From: Deltaproteobacteria bacterium
GTDB taxonomy: Bacteria; Desulfobacterota; Desulfobulbia; Desulfobulbales; Desulfurivibrionaceae
DNA length: 64,000 nt
Assembly (NCBI GenBank): GCA_026388695.1
Contig: JAPLJH010000019.1
Span: 1-64,000 of the forward strand
Direction: 5' to 3'
Part shown: positions 10,241 to 21,234 of the stretch, piece by piece
Layout: each line of letters starts with the position of its first letter
How positions within the stretch are numbered: position 1 is the stretch's first letter
Translations under genes and position numbers: made by a program
The notes under the pieces: generated by a model
What the model saw: only the letters and a program-made list of their open reading frames with translations
What the model was told of the DNA's origin: nothing
Databases searched by the model: none

Positions 10241-12378
10241 CCTTCCACCACCTGTGCTGTACTTGCGCCAAGTTGCAATTGGTTCAAGTGTGCATAAATT
10301 CCGTTCGGTATCGCAAGCAATTCGTCATGCGAGCCTTCCTCAACAATTTGCCCCCGATCCATAACAAAGATGCGGTTGGCATCCCGCACCGCAGAAAGAC
10401 GATGGGCAATAATCAGCACCGTCCTACCCGCACAAATTTTGCGCATATTCTCCTGGATGATTCTTTCCGATTCATAGTCCAGGGCACTGGTGGCTTCGTC
10501 AAAGATCAGGATCCGCGGGTTGGAGATGAGCGCCCGGGCAATGGCGATCCTTTGCCGTTGCCCGCCGGAGAGCCCGGTGCCATGCTCTCCCACCTTGGAA
10601 TCATACCCTTCCGGCAACTCGCAGATGAACTCATGCGCGCCGGCCAGTTTCGCTGCTTCGATAATAACCTCAATGGGCAAGGCGGGATTGGCCAAGGCGA
10701 TGTTGTCGCGGATGGTGCCGGTGAAAAGCACATTTTCCTGCAAAACTATACCCAATTGGTGGCGCAGCGAGGTGGTATCGATAATGGAAATATCCTGGCC
10801 ATCAATGAGAACCCGGCCTCGATCCGGGACATACAACCGTTGCATGAGCCGGGTCAGGGTGCTCTTGCCTGAGCCGGAGCGGCCGACAATGCCGATCACT
10901 TCACCGGGGGCGATCTTGAGATTGACCTCCCGAATGACGTCTGGATTATCGGGCCGGTAGCGGAAGGAGACCTGGTCGAACTCGATGGCGCCTTCCAACC
11001 GGGGAATCCTCGTTTTTTGGCCCACTACTTCCATCGGTGCGTTGAGGATGTCCCCCAGGCGCTCCATGGAAACCCCTACCTGCTGGAAACTATTCCATAA
11101 CTGGGCAATGCGCAAAATTGGCTCGGTGAGCCGACCCGAGAGCATGTTAAAGGCTATCAACTGCCCCACCGTCAAATTACCCTCCACAACGAGACCTGCA
11201 CCAACCCAGAGAAGGGCCACGGTCACAAGCTTACTCACCATGGTTACCCCACTATTGGCAATGGTGCCGACGTTGGTTGCGTCCAACCCTGCGGAGACAT
11301 AGGTGGAGAGTTGTTTTTCCCAGTTATCGATCCAGCGCGGTTCCACGGCCATAGATTTGACCGTGTCGATGCCACTGATCGATTCCACCAGGAAGGCCTG
11401 ATTTTTAGCGCCGGTGTCGAATTTTTCTTTCAAGCGGGAGCGCAGGATCGGCGTAATTCCCACGGCTAAAAGGACATAGAGGGGGATGGAGATTACGACG
11501 ATGAGGGTAAGCAGCTTGCTGTACCAGAGCATGACGAAGATAAAGACAAACGAGAAGAACAGATCCAGGACCAGGGTGAGTGCATTGCCGGTGAGGAAGG
11601 AGCGGATATTTTCCAGCTCCCGGATGCGGGCCACCGAGTCACCAACCCGCCGGGCCTGAAAATAGGCAATCGGCAGGGCGAGCAGATGTCGAAAGAGTCT
11701 TGCCCCGAGTTCGACATCGATCTTGCTGCTGGTTCTGGCAAAAACCCAGGTACGAATGGCCGTAAGAATGACTTCAAAGAGGGTTGCCGCTAATAGCCCA
11801 ATGGCAATGACATTGAGTGTTTTCATGGCATGGTTGACCAAAACCTTGTCCATTACCACCTGAAAGGCCAGGGGGGTCGCCAGGCCGATGAGCTGGAGGA
11901 CAAAGGAGATCACCAGGATTTCGCCAAACAGTTTCCGGTATTTGACGATGGCCGGAATAAACCAGCTGAAGTCGAACTTGGTGAGGTCTCTCAGGTAGGT
12001 TGCCTTGGAAGTACAGAAAATAAATTGCCCGGACCATTGCTTCATGAATTCCTGCAGGTCCAAGACCTGGGGGGTAGGGTTGCCGGGCTGCTGGGTGATC
12101 ATTTTGGGCCGAGTTTTATCGCCGCCTTCATAGCCGAACTTGACGGCGATAAAATAATTTCCCTGTTTATCGATGGCAATGGCCGGCAGAGGCGCGCGGT
12201 CCAGACGTTCTTCCTCCTGCTCAACGACCTTGGCTGTCATACCAAGGCGCTTAGCAGCCAAGAGAATGGTTTCCGTCGTAAAAGGCTTTAGCCCGAACTC
12301 ATGCCGCAATTGCGCTTCATCAGCGGCAATGCCATGGTGCCTGGCAATCATCAACAACGACAGTAGTCCTAAATCCAT
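10237..12378 (-). CDS. Type I secretion permease/ATPase (HlyB-like, N-terminal C39-like domain lacking the catalytic Cys)
   Basis: MDLGLLSLLMIARHHGIAADEAQLRHEFG...; ABC TM domain; Walker A GRSGSGKST, signature LSGGQRQRIAIARAL, Walker B ILIFDEATSALD. Confidence 0.94.
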   Translation of the reverse strand: MDLGLLSLLMIARHHGIAADEAQLRHEFGLKPFTTETILLAAKRLGMTAKVVEQEEERLDRAPLPAIAIDKQGNYFIAVKFGYEGGDKTRPKMITQQPGNPTPQVLDLQEFMKQWSGQFIFCTSKATYLRDLTKFDFSWFIPAIVKYRKLFGEILVISFVLQLIGLATPLAFQVVMDKVLVNHAMKTLNVIAIGLLAATLFEVILTAIRTWVFARTSSKIDVELGARLFRHLLALPIAYFQARRVGDSVARIRELENIRSFLTGNALTLVLDLFFSFVFIFVMLWYSKLLTLIVVISIPLYVLLAVGITPILRSRLKEKFDTGAKNQAFLVESISGIDTVKSMAVEPRWIDNWEKQLSTYVSAGLDATNVGTIANSGVTMVSKLVTVALLWVGAGLVVEGNLTVGQLIAFNMLSGRLTEPILRIAQLWNSFQQVGVSMERLGDILNAPMEVVGQKTRIPRLEGAIEFDQVSFRYRPDNPDVIREVNLKIAPGEVIGIVGRSGSGKSTLTRLMQRLYVPDRGRVLIDGQDISIIDTTSLRHQLGIVLQENVLFTGTIRDNIALANPALPIEVIIEAAKLAGAHEFICELPEGYDSKVGEHGTGLSGGQRQRIAIARALISNPRILIFDEATSALDYESERIIQENMRKICAGRTVLIIAHRLSAVRDANRIFVMDRGQIVEEGSHDELLAIPNGIYAHLNQLQLGASTAQVVEG

Positions 12379-12578
12379 TTATCCCTCACTCCCCGTATCT
12401 GCTCGATTTCCCGTTGTTCAAATTCCCGCAACACCTTAAAAATCCCCAAAAAGCTTGTCATGGGGATAACCGCCTGAAACAGGCCGAAAAATTTATCTTC
12501 TTTTTATCCTCTTGGGGGCATACAATAAACACATTCTTTTTCTCTGCCACATTTTTTTTTCACCCCCGAGGAGGACTC

Positions 12579-13724
12579 ATGTTTGATTTCACCTTTCACA
12601 ACCCGACCAAGATCATCTTCGGTGCAGACAAGGAATCCTTAATCGGCGCGGAACTAAAAGCCGCCGGAATCACCAAGGTGCTGTTGGTCTATGGCCGAAA
12701 CTCGGTGATCACAAGCGGTCTGCTGGACCGGGTCATGGCCAGCCTCAAAGCCAGCGATATCGGTTGCATCCAGTTTGGCGGGGTGGATTCCAACCCACTC
12801 CTATCGCACACCAGGGAAGGCGTGGCCCTGGCCAAGCAAGACAAGGTCGAGGCGATCCTGGCGGTGGGCGGCGGTTCGGTGCTGGACGAGGCCAAGGCCA
12901 TCGCGGTGGGCGCTTTGTGCGACGAGGATGTCTGGCAGTTCTTCGTCGGCAAGGAGGTGGAGCGCGCCCTGCCCATTTTCACCATCCTGACCCTGGCCGC
13001 CACCGGTAGCGAGATGAACGGCAACTCGGTGGTCACCAATGCGGAAACCAAGCAGAAATACAACATCGGCTCCGCCCACGTCTACCCAAGGGTCTCCATC
13101 CTCAACCCGAAGCTGACCCATTCCGTGCCCCTGAATTACACGGCCTACAGCGCGGTGGACGCCATCGCCCATGTGCTTGAGGGCTATTTTACCAAGCAGC
13201 CAGGCACCCATCTCCAGGACCGGCTGGTGGAAGGGATCGTCAAAACGGTGATCGAAACCACCGACCTGATCATGGCCGAACCCACTCATGCCAAGGCCCG
13301 CGCCTCCTTTATGTGGACCGCCACCCTGGCCCTCAACGGCCTGACCCCGGCCGGCATCGGCCCATACAGCTTTCCCAACCACATGATCGAGCATGCCATG
13401 AGCGCCATCTACAACATCCCGCACGGGGCCGGGCTGTCCATTGTCATGCCGGCCTGGATGAAGTGGTATCTGCCAAAAAATCCCAGCCAGTTTGCAAGGT
13501 TTGCCAAGGAGATTTTCGGGCTGAATTCCGGCGAGGCTGGGATTGCGGCTTTGGAGCAGTGGTTTGTTGCGATCAAGTCGCCGGTGCGCTTGGCTGAGGT
13601 GGGGATTCCCGCCACGGACATCGGGGCCATCGCGGAAAACGCCGAGGGGTTGGCCAGACAATGGGGGATTGGTGGGCTCTACCCCAAGGAAACCATTACC
13701 GAGATTTTGCGGCTGGCGGTGTAA
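12579..13724 (+). CDS. Iron-containing alcohol dehydrogenase
   Basis: MFDFTFHNPTKIIFGADKESLIG...GGGSVLDEAKAIAVG...FPNHMIEHAMSAIYNIPHGAGLSIVMPAW; GGAGG RBS upstream of the chosen start. Confidence 0.93.
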   Translation: MFDFTFHNPTKIIFGADKESLIGAELKAAGITKVLLVYGRNSVITSGLLDRVMASLKASDIGCIQFGGVDSNPLLSHTREGVALAKQDKVEAILAVGGGSVLDEAKAIAVGALCDEDVWQFFVGKEVERALPIFTILTLAATGSEMNGNSVVTNAETKQKYNIGSAHVYPRVSILNPKLTHSVPLNYTAYSAVDAIAHVLEGYFTKQPGTHLQDRLVEGIVKTVIETTDLIMAEPTHAKARASFMWTATLALNGLTPAGIGPYSFPNHMIEHAMSAIYNIPHGAGLSIVMPAWMKWYLPKNPSQFARFAKEIFGLNSGEAGIAALEQWFVAIKSPVRLAEVGIPATDIGAIAENAEGLARQWGIGGLYPKETITEILRLAV

Positions 13725-13733
13725 TTCCCGCCC

Positions 13734-15419
13734 CTAGATAAAAAACACGGCGTGCTGCTGGCGTTGATGCCCGGCAATGTGCTCCTGTTCCGGAAGAAAG
13801 CAGACATAGCCACTCATGGGCGACTCACCTTCGGGCAGGCCCTCCGCCAAGCCCACGGTCTTGAGCAGCGGACCAGAGAACCGAGCAAAGATTCCCCGCT
13901 TGAAAAATTCATTCCTGGTCAGCCGAGTATAATGCGGCGGGTTCCCTTCGGGCAGATGGTGCCAAAGATAATCCCTGATCTCCTTGGACGGTTCCGCAAC
14001 AAGACAGGGCGGTAGCAGCCGCTGTCCGCTCACCAGCCAGTCAAATCGCACCAACTCACAAAACAGCTCCCGGTCCGGCCGTGTCTGGGCCAGTTCCACC
14101 AGCATCCGGGTCATCAGCTCCTGGGTTTTCGCCAAGCTGAAAAAATCCGCCCCCTGGCAGATGCTGAGCAATTGCGCGAAAAAAGCAAAGGGCTCTTCCC
14201 CTGTTTTCCTGACGTACTCCAAGGTATTACGAAAAAACCGGTTGTTGTAAAAAGCCTCCAGGCACTCGCCCAGCCAGTACAAACGGCGCAGGTTCGCATG
14301 GTCCAGCCAGCGGGTGGCCAACACCGAATAAGGCGGCGTGTTTGAACTGACAAGGCCAAACTCGTCTGCGGCCCGACTGATCGCGGTGCCGGGCAGAACC
14401 TTGAGCAACCCCATCTGGAGATGGTGGGGCGCCATACCATATGCCTCGTTCAGCGAGACACGGAAGGTCTCCTCCGTTTCGCAGGGAAGCCCGAGAATTA
14501 GGTCAAGATGCAGGTGGATATTGCCCAAAGCCACCAGCCGGCGGATGCTCTCCCCGGCCTTGGCCAGATCCATCTTCCTATTTACCGCAGCCAGGGTGGC
14601 TGGGTTGGTGGATTGTAGGCCGATCTCGAACTGGAAGCGGCCCTGAGGAACATCGGCCAGGAAGACCAATATCTCTTCGCTGAACAGATCCGGGGCGATC
14701 TCGAAATGAAAGAGGGTCTCCCCCGGTTGAGCGAGGAGCCAGCGCCAGATGGCCAGGGAGCGCTCGGGCAAGGCATTGAAGGTCCGGTCCACAAAACGGA
14801 TGATCTTGGGGCCATGGCTAATGATTTGGGCCAGCTCCCGCTCCACCTCGGCCAACTCCCGGTAGCGCACCCCCTGCCCCACCGAGGAGAGGCAGTAGCT
14901 GCACGAAAACGGGCAGCCCCGGGATGATTCGTAGTAGATATTGCGGTTTTCCAAGTGGGCCGCGAAATCGGGTTCCCGGTACGGCATGGCAAACGGAGGG
15001 GCGCTGGCGGCCAGATACTCGGCCTGTAGGCTTCCCGCAGCCAGATCGCGAAAGAAATCATCCCCCAACCCCTCCACCTCGCCCCGAACCACGGTGCAGC
15101 CCGCGGGCAGGCTATCCATCGCCATGAAGGTTGCCTCCGGCCCGCCCAGGATGATCGGCACCTGGGGCAAAGCCAGCCGCAGGTCGGCCACCAGCCGCAT
15201 GGTGTACTCGGCATTCCAGATGTACACGGAAAAGCAGATGGCCTGAGGCTGATCGCCGGTGATCCGCACCAGGGTCTGGTAATAGGGATCGTTGATGGTG
15301 AACTGGTGCAGCACCAGGCGGCTTTCCGGCATGGCCTGAGCCAAGACATTGCGCACATGAAACAACGCCGGGCAGGAATGGGAGTAACGGGCATTGAGGG
15401 TGATCAGGCTGATTTGCAT
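13734..15419 (-). CDS. B12-binding domain radical SAM protein (DUF4080-like)
   Basis: N-terminal B12-binding-like region (YSHSCPALFHVRNVL...IILGGPEATF) and radical SAM CPFSCSYCLS motif. Confidence 0.88.
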   Translation of the reverse strand: MQISLITLNARYSHSCPALFHVRNVLAQAMPESRLVLHQFTINDPYYQTLVRITGDQPQAICFSVYIWNAEYTMRLVADLRLALPQVPIILGGPEATFMAMDSLPAGCTVVRGEVEGLGDDFFRDLAAGSLQAEYLAASAPPFAMPYREPDFAAHLENRNIYYESSRGCPFSCSYCLSSVGQGVRYRELAEVERELAQIISHGPKIIRFVDRTFNALPERSLAIWRWLLAQPGETLFHFEIAPDLFSEEILVFLADVPQGRFQFEIGLQSTNPATLAAVNRKMDLAKAGESIRRLVALGNIHLHLDLILGLPCETEETFRVSLNEAYGMAPHHLQMGLLKVLPGTAISRAADEFGLVSSNTPPYSVLATRWLDHANLRRLYWLGECLEAFYNNRFFRNTLEYVRKTGEEPFAFFAQLLSICQGADFFSLAKTQELMTRMLVELAQTRPDRELFCELVRFDWLVSGQRLLPPCLVAEPSKEIRDYLWHHLPEGNPPHYTRLTRNEFFKRGIFARFSGPLLKTVGLAEGLPEGESPMSGYVCFLPEQEHIAGHQRQQHAVFFI

Positions 15420-15539
15420 TGTCTCACCTGCCGGGAGCGGTTAGAGTAGCGGGACACGGACGGTGCCATACTACTGCCTTTTTGCGCTCCCGTCACTGGC
15501 CTGTTTTTTCCTTATCCCTTTAATTGTGCGCCGCCCATT

Positions 15540-16337
15540 ATGCTCCCCTACCCTGAGATCGACCCTGTCCTCCTCCACCTTGGCCCCCTCCAGGTCCGCT
15601 GGTACGGCCTCATGTATGTCCTGGGCTTTATCGCCTCCTATCAGCTGGTCCGCCATCAGATCAAGCGATACAACCTCACCGTACTGGCCAGGCATTTTGA
15701 AAATCTCAACCTGGTGCTGATCCTCAGCCTGGTGCTGGGCGCCCGCTTGGGCTATGTCCTGTTCTACAATCCAAGCTACTATCTGGCAAACCCCCAGGAT
15801 ATCCTGGCCACCTGGCAGGGCGGCATGTCTTTTCACGGGGCGCTGGCCGGCATGCTGCTGGGAGGGCTCATCTTCTGCCGGGTCACCGGCCTACCCTTCT
15901 GGCAAAACGCGGATGTCTATATCATCACCACCCCCATCGGCCTTGGGTTGGGCCGAATCGGCAACTTCATCAACGGCGAGCTCTATGGCCGGATGAGCGA
16001 TGCCCCATGGGCCATGGTCTTTCCCTTGGGCGGGCCGATCCCGCGCCACCCGTCCCAGCTTTACGAAGCGTTTCTCGAAGGGGTCGTGCTCTTCTCCCTG
16101 CTCTGGCTGCTGAAAAACCAATACTGGCAACGGCGCTGGCCCACCGGCTCGCTTCTGGCCCTGTTTCTCCTTTTTTACGGGATATTCCGCACCGTGGTCG
16201 AGCTGTTCCGCCAGCCCGATGCCCAGCTTGGCTTTTTGTTCAATGTGCTGACCATGGGCCAGCTGTTGAGCGGCTTGATGATTGCCACCGCCCTGCTCAT
16301 CCTGCTTCTACGACGAAAATGCGCTGGACCGGCCTGA
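15540..16337 (+). CDS. lgt: Prolipoprotein diacylglyceryl transferase
   Basis: MLPYPEIDPVLLHLGPLQVRWYGLMYVLGF...GRIGNFINGELYGRMSDAPWAMVFPLGGPIPRHPSQLYEAFLEG. Confidence 0.96.
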   Translation: MLPYPEIDPVLLHLGPLQVRWYGLMYVLGFIASYQLVRHQIKRYNLTVLARHFENLNLVLILSLVLGARLGYVLFYNPSYYLANPQDILATWQGGMSFHGALAGMLLGGLIFCRVTGLPFWQNADVYIITTPIGLGLGRIGNFINGELYGRMSDAPWAMVFPLGGPIPRHPSQLYEAFLEGVVLFSLLWLLKNQYWQRRWPTGSLLALFLLFYGIFRTVVELFRQPDAQLGFLFNVLTMGQLLSGLMIATALLILLLRRKCAGPA

Positions 16338-16455
16338 TCTCTTGACGCATAATCTGTAGACGTTTACAGTGCTCGGGAGACGAAAAACAACCGATGGAGC
16401 GAGCAAGATAAAATTACGCTTCCAACGCTTGTTACAGCCCCATCGGCCAAAGACC

Positions 16456-19260
16456 ATGACCAGCACCACAACTCAGTCAGACGCGCGGCGCACAACCGGC
16501 ACCAGCCCCCGGTTGCACCGACTCTTTTTCTCCCTTCTTCTCCTGTGTATAACCATGACCCCCACCTATGTCGAAGCCATCGAACTCGCTCCCCACCTGC
16601 ATAAAAACAAACTCGCCAACGGCCTGACCGTTCTGGTCAAGGAGACCCCCGGCACCAAGGTGGCCACGGTCCAGATCTGGGTCAAGGCGGGGAGCATCTA
16701 CGAAGAAAAGCATGAGGCGGGTATCACCCATCTCATCGAGCACATGATCTTCAAGGGCACCCCCACCCGGGCGCCTGGCGAGGTGGCCGGGGCCATCGAA
16801 GCGGTGGGCGGCCAGATCAACGCCTACACCTCCTACGAGTACACGGTCTACCACGCCACCCTCTCTTCCCGGAACTGGGGCGAGGCGTTGGAGGTGCTCA
16901 CCGATGCGGTGCTGCACTCGAATTTCGACGCCGAAGAGCTGACGCGGGAAAAAAAGGTGGTGCTGGAAGAGATCCGCATGCGCAAGGACCGGGCCAATAT
17001 CGCTCTTTTCCAGGAGCTGATGGCCAAGGCCTACACGGTGCATCCCTACCGGTTGCCCATCAGCGGTACCGCAGAGAGTGTCACCGCCATCAGCCGCGAC
17101 GACATCCTCCGCTACATGAAAAACCATTATCACCCCGATAACTTCACCGTGGTGGTGGTGGGCGATGTCCGAATCCAGCAGGTGCTGGATTCGGTGAACA
17201 GCCTGATGGCGGACTTGCCCCGCAGCGATGCCCAGCCGCCCACCATCCCAAGGGAACCGGCCCAAACGGCAACCCGCCTCTTCGCCCTGAGCGAGGATGT
17301 CAACCAGACCCAGCTGGCCCTGGCCTTTCCCGGTTCCGCCTTCAAGGGGCAGGATGCGGCTATTTTGGATGTGATGACCACCATCCTCGCCAGCGGCGAG
17401 ACCTCCCGCCTCTACACCAAGCTGCGCAACGACAAGGGCCTGGTCTACCGCATCGACGGCTCGGCCTTTACCCCCAAAGATCCGGGGTTGCTGGAGTTCA
17501 CCGCCACCCTGGATGCGGACAAGGTTGCCCCAGCCCTGGAAGAGACGCTCACCGAGATCTTTCGGATGAAACACTCCAAGGTGAGCAACGAGGAACTTGA
17601 ACGGGCCAAAAGCAATCTGGAGAGCGATTTCATTTTCAACCTGGAACGGGCCGAAGGCCAGGCCCGAGTCTTGGGCTCCTTCGAGTTTCTGACCGGAGAC
17701 CCACGCGAAGACAAATATCTGGAACGGGTCCGGGCGGTGAGCAAGGAGGATATCCAGCGGGTTGCCGCCTTTTATCTCAGGGGGGAGCATCTCACTGTAG
17801 GCACCATTGCCCCGTTCGGTACGCCAAAGGGGCTGACCCCGGCGCAATTGGCCCAGATCATCGCCAAGGCCGAGGCCGCAGCCAAGCTGGGCCAGCCCGC
17901 CTCCAAGGTGAACGGCGCCTTTCTCACCGGAGTGCACAGCTTTGTCCTGAAAAACGGCATCCGGCTCCTGGTCCGGGAGAATCATGATGTGCCCACCGTT
18001 TCCATCCGGGCCGTCTTGCCCGGCGGGCTGCGTAGCGAGACCGAGACCACCAACGGCGCCTTCGCCTTTATCAGCGAACTCCTGCCCAAGGGCACCCAAC
18101 GGCAGAGCGCCGAAGAGCTGGCCAAGGTGGTGGCCAACATGGCCGGATCGCTCGGTGGCTTCAACGGCAAAAATACCTTCGGGGTCAAGGCAGACTTCTT
18201 GTCCCGCTACACCAACGAGGGCCTGGCCCTGGTCCGCGACGTGCTCCTCACCCCGGCCTTTGCTCCTTCAGAGGCCGAGAAGATCCGGCCCGAGCTGCTC
18301 TCCCAGCTCAAAAATCAGGAAGATTCCCTGCCCAGTCTGGCCTTCAAGGAATTCAATAAACGGCTGTTCATGGGCCATCCCTATGGCCTCAACACCCAAG
18401 GCAACGAAACCGTCATCAGCAACGTCACCGTGGCCGAACTGAAACGGTTGTACGAAGAGCACGCCCGACCCGAGGCCCTGGTTATCGCGGTGGCAGGCGA
18501 TGTCGATGCCGAAAAGGTTCGGGATACGGTGGAGCAGCTTTTCTCTGGCTGGAGCAAGCCTGCGGCAGAAAAAGCGTCGGGCGGTGAAAGCGCTCTGCCC
18601 CCGGATGTGCCGGCCGGCCCGGATGTGATCAGCATCCCTCGGGACAAGCAGCAAGTGCATATCATCATCGGCTTTGTCGGCACCACCCTAAGCAGTGAAG
18701 ACCGTTACGGCCTTGAGGTGCTGGACACGGCCCTTTCCGGCCAGAGCGGCCGGTTGTTCACCGAGCTGCGCGACAAGCAGAGCCTGGCCTACAGCCTCTC
18801 TTCTTTTTCGCTGCTGGGCCTGGACACCGGCTCCTTTGGCATCTACATCGGCACCAGCCCGGACAAAAAAGACGAGGCCATCAAGGCTGTCTGGCAGCAG
18901 CTCTACCGGGTAATGGAAGAGCCGCTCAGTGAAGAGGAACTGGCCAAGGCCAAGAACGTCCTTATCAGCAACTACGAGCTGGGTCTGCAAACCCGCGGCA
19001 ATCAGGCCCTGGAAATGGCCTTGAACGAAACCTACGGCCTGGGCCAGGATTTCGGCAACCGCTATGTCCACGCCATTGAGCAGGTCGATGCCCAAACCGT
19101 GCTGACCATGGCCCGAAAATACATCCGTCCCTCCAACTATGTACAGGTCACGGTAGGAGCAGACCCCCTCCAGGCAGAAGCCCAGGAGCCGGAGACAGCG
19201 CCGCAAGCCAAGCCCTCGACCACCCCCCCCGCCATTCCTTCAGAAAAGATCGGTGAATAA
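16456..19260 (+). CDS. M16 (insulinase/pitrilysin) family metallopeptidase, two-domain, secreted
   Basis: Hydrophobic signal region ([19 protein letters not shown]), zinc motif HLIEHMIF (HxxEH), second M16 domain without the zinc motif. Start is one of several Met candidates. Confidence 0.9.
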   Translation: MTSTTTQSDARRTTGTSPRLHRLFFSLLLLCITMTPTYVEAIELAPHLHKNKLANGLTVLVKETPGTKVATVQIWVKAGSIYEEKHEAGITHLIEHMIFKGTPTRAPGEVAGAIEAVGGQINAYTSYEYTVYHATLSSRNWGEALEVLTDAVLHSNFDAEELTREKKVVLEEIRMRKDRANIALFQELMAKAYTVHPYRLPISGTAESVTAISRDDILRYMKNHYHPDNFTVVVVGDVRIQQVLDSVNSLMADLPRSDAQPPTIPREPAQTATRLFALSEDVNQTQLALAFPGSAFKGQDAAILDVMTTILASGETSRLYTKLRNDKGLVYRIDGSAFTPKDPGLLEFTATLDADKVAPALEETLTEIFRMKHSKVSNEELERAKSNLESDFIFNLERAEGQARVLGSFEFLTGDPREDKYLERVRAVSKEDIQRVAAFYLRGEHLTVGTIAPFGTPKGLTPAQLAQIIAKAEAAAKLGQPASKVNGAFLTGVHSFVLKNGIRLLVRENHDVPTVSIRAVLPGGLRSETETTNGAFAFISELLPKGTQRQSAEELAKVVANMAGSLGGFNGKNTFGVKADFLSRYTNEGLALVRDVLLTPAFAPSEAEKIRPELLSQLKNQEDSLPSLAFKEFNKRLFMGHPYGLNTQGNETVISNVTVAELKRLYEEHARPEALVIAVAGDVDAEKVRDTVEQLFSGWSKPAAEKASGGESALPPDVPAGPDVISIPRDKQQVHIIIGFVGTTLSSEDRYGLEVLDTALSGQSGRLFTELRDKQSLAYSLSSFSLLGLDTGSFGIYIGTSPDKKDEAIKAVWQQLYRVMEEPLSEEELAKAKNVLISNYELGLQTRGNQALEMALNETYGLGQDFGNRYVHAIEQVDAQTVLTMARKYIRPSNYVQVTVGADPLQAEAQEPETAPQAKPSTTPPAIPSEKIGE

Positions 19261-19918
19261 GATGCTCAAAACCATGATCGCCCCCTCCATCCTCTCCGCT
19301 GATTTCGCCCGACTGGGAGAAGAAATATCCGCCGTGGCCAAGGCTGGCGCGGACGTGATCCACATCGACGTGATGGACGGGCATTTCGTGCCCAACATCA
19401 CCATCGGCCCCCTGGTGGTGAAGGCGGTGCGCAGGATCACCGACCTGCCCCTGGATGTCCACCTGATGATCGAAAACGCCGACGCCTATCTGGAAAATTT
19501 TGCCAATGCCGGGGCGGACTGGATCACGGTGCATGTGGAAACCGGCTATCACCTGCACCGGACCATCCACCGCATCAAGGAACTGGGCAAGAAGGCAGGG
19601 GCGGTGCTCAATCCGGCCACCCCGCTGGCGAGTCTAGAAGAAATCCTGCCCGATCTGGATCTGGTCATGCTGATGACCGTCAATCCCGGCTTTGGCGGGC
19701 AGTCGTTCATCGAAAGCTCGCTTACCAAGATCAGGCAGCTCAAAAAGATGATCGACGATCGGGGGCTACAGGTGGGCATCGAGGTGGACGGCGGGGTGAG
19801 TCCGAAGACCATCGGCCCCATTGCCGCAGCCGGGGCCAACATCTTCGTGGCAGGATCCGCCGTGTTCGGTCAGGCTGACTACGCAAAGGTCATCGCTGAA
19901 CTCAAGGGCACCTGCTGA
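19253..19918 (+). CDS. rpe: Ribulose-phosphate 3-epimerase
   Basis: [46 protein letters not shown]...; overlaps the upstream stop (GTG 19253 or ATG 19262 start). Confidence 0.95.
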   Translation: MNKMLKTMIAPSILSADFARLGEEISAVAKAGADVIHIDVMDGHFVPNITIGPLVVKAVRRITDLPLDVHLMIENADAYLENFANAGADWITVHVETGYHLHRTIHRIKELGKKAGAVLNPATPLASLEEILPDLDLVMLMTVNPGFGGQSFIESSLTKIRQLKKMIDDRGLQVGIEVDGGVSPKTIGPIAAAGANIFVAGSAVFGQADYAKVIAELKGTC

Positions 19919-19933
19919 TAAAACTATTAGCTG

Positions 19934-20344
19934 TCACGCATGCACTTTGATATACCATTTTGGTTTCATTCTACCAAAATCTGTTCTTACATTGCTTTTG
20001 AGGCCTTTTTTAGAATCAAGCACGTACTGCTTGTTCTCCTCGCGAATAAAAACGGCCCAGTGCCAGAAGAGCTTTCCACTTTTAATCTGCCATTTAATTG
20101 AAATTAACGCGCAATCTGGCAAAGACCCCCACTTTTTGAAAGGGGTTTCTTCTTTGTCTGTTCTGAAACCTAATTCAGCCAAAAGGCGACGAACATATTG
20201 GGTGTCTGACCATAGCGATTGATCTTCAGCATAGATTCCCATGCCATTAGCTATTTTTTTGGCTTCGTTGTAAGGAATACCAGCTATAGCAGCCGAACTG
20301 GCTATCCCGCACCCCGTTTTTTCTTCTTGCACAACTGGCTTCAT
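19934..20344 (-). CDS. Stand-alone C39/papain-like cysteine peptidase-fold protein
   Basis: MKPVVQEEKTGCGIASSAAIAGIPYNEAKKIA...FWHWAVFIREENKQYVLDSKKG: Cys, His and Asp in the C39-like order; ATGA overlap with hslO. Confidence 0.65.
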   Translation of the reverse strand: MKPVVQEEKTGCGIASSAAIAGIPYNEAKKIANGMGIYAEDQSLWSDTQYVRRLLAELGFRTDKEETPFKKWGSLPDCALISIKWQIKSGKLFWHWAVFIREENKQYVLDSKKGLKSNVRTDFGRMKPKWYIKVHA

Positions 20345-21234
20345 CTCTTTGTCCGTTCCTGCCAAAGCGCTTCCATGTCCTGCCTCTCAAAGAGATAGTT
20401 GGTGTTGCAGTAATGGCAGCAGGTCTCCACGGGAAAAGGGCCGCTGCACAGCTCATCGAGGTCTTTTTCCGGAAGGGTGAGAAGACGGGCGCTGATTGCA
20501 TCCCTGGAGCAGGGGCAGGCAAAGGCGACCGGCGTGGTGGTGAGGATTTCCGGCTGAAACGCGCCGAACTGTGCCGCAAGCAAACCCTCCGATTCGCCAC
20601 CCTCGGCAAAATACCTCCCCAGGGACGGCAGCCCTGCCAAACATTCCTCCAATTCCCCCATCAAAACAGGCTCAACCCCGGGCATGGCCTGCAACAGCAG
20701 ACCGCCAGCCCCCACCGGCAAGCCATCGTTGTCGAACTGGATGCTCAGCGCTATGGCGGTGGGGGTCTGCTCCGAGGTCTGAAAATACTGGCTGAGATCC
20801 AGGGCCAGGCTGCCGTGCTCCAACATGACGGTGCCGGTGAACGGCTGGCTGGCGCCTTCCAGATGGGTGCTCGCCGAGAGAAAACCTGCGCCGAAAAACG
20901 GTGACAGGTCAAAGGATTCCAGGGGCTTTTCCAGGGGGATCGGATTCTGCCGCAGGTAGCCGCGCACCTCGCCCGCAGCGTTACCCTCGGCCACCAGCCC
21001 CTTGATCGGGCCGGAACACTCGATCCGCAGCGCCAGCCGGTCCTTGTCCCCCTTGAGGCTTGTGGCCAGCAGGGCCGCAGCCAGATAGGCATGGCCCAGC
21101 ACCAGGGTCTCCAGCAGGCCAAGCCCATGCCGGGCGCGCATCTCGTTGACCAGAGCGGTGCCTCGCACCAGCACCCCGCGCACCGCTTTGTCGCCCAGGA
21201 GAAACCGGGTGCGTCCGTCAGCCAACTGCTTCAC
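20341..21234 (-). CDS. hslO: Redox-regulated chaperone Hsp33
   Basis: MKQLADGRTRFLLGDKAVRGVLVRGTALVNEMRARHG...FACPCSRD...ETCCHYCNTNYLF (CxC...CxxC zinc/redox switch). Confidence 0.95.
   Translation of the reverse strand: MKQLADGRTRFLLGDKAVRGVLVRGTALVNEMRARHGLGLLETLVLGHAYLAAALLATSLKGDKDRLALRIECSGPIKGLVAEGNAAGEVRGYLRQNPIPLEKPLESFDLSPFFGAGFLSASTHLEGASQPFTGTVMLEHGSLALDLSQYFQTSEQTPTAIALSIQFDNDGLPVGAGGLLLQAMPGVEPVLMGELEECLAGLPSLGRYFAEGGESEGLLAAQFGAFQPEILTTTPVAFACPCSRDAISARLLTLPEKDLDELCSGPFPVETCCHYCNTNYLFERQDMEALWQERTKR

Noticed and set aside
9113-10297. 394-aa plus-strand ORF
   Set aside because: Antisense to the HlyD-like gene.
16477-18099. 540-aa minus-strand ORF
   Set aside because: Antisense shadow of the M16 peptidase gene.
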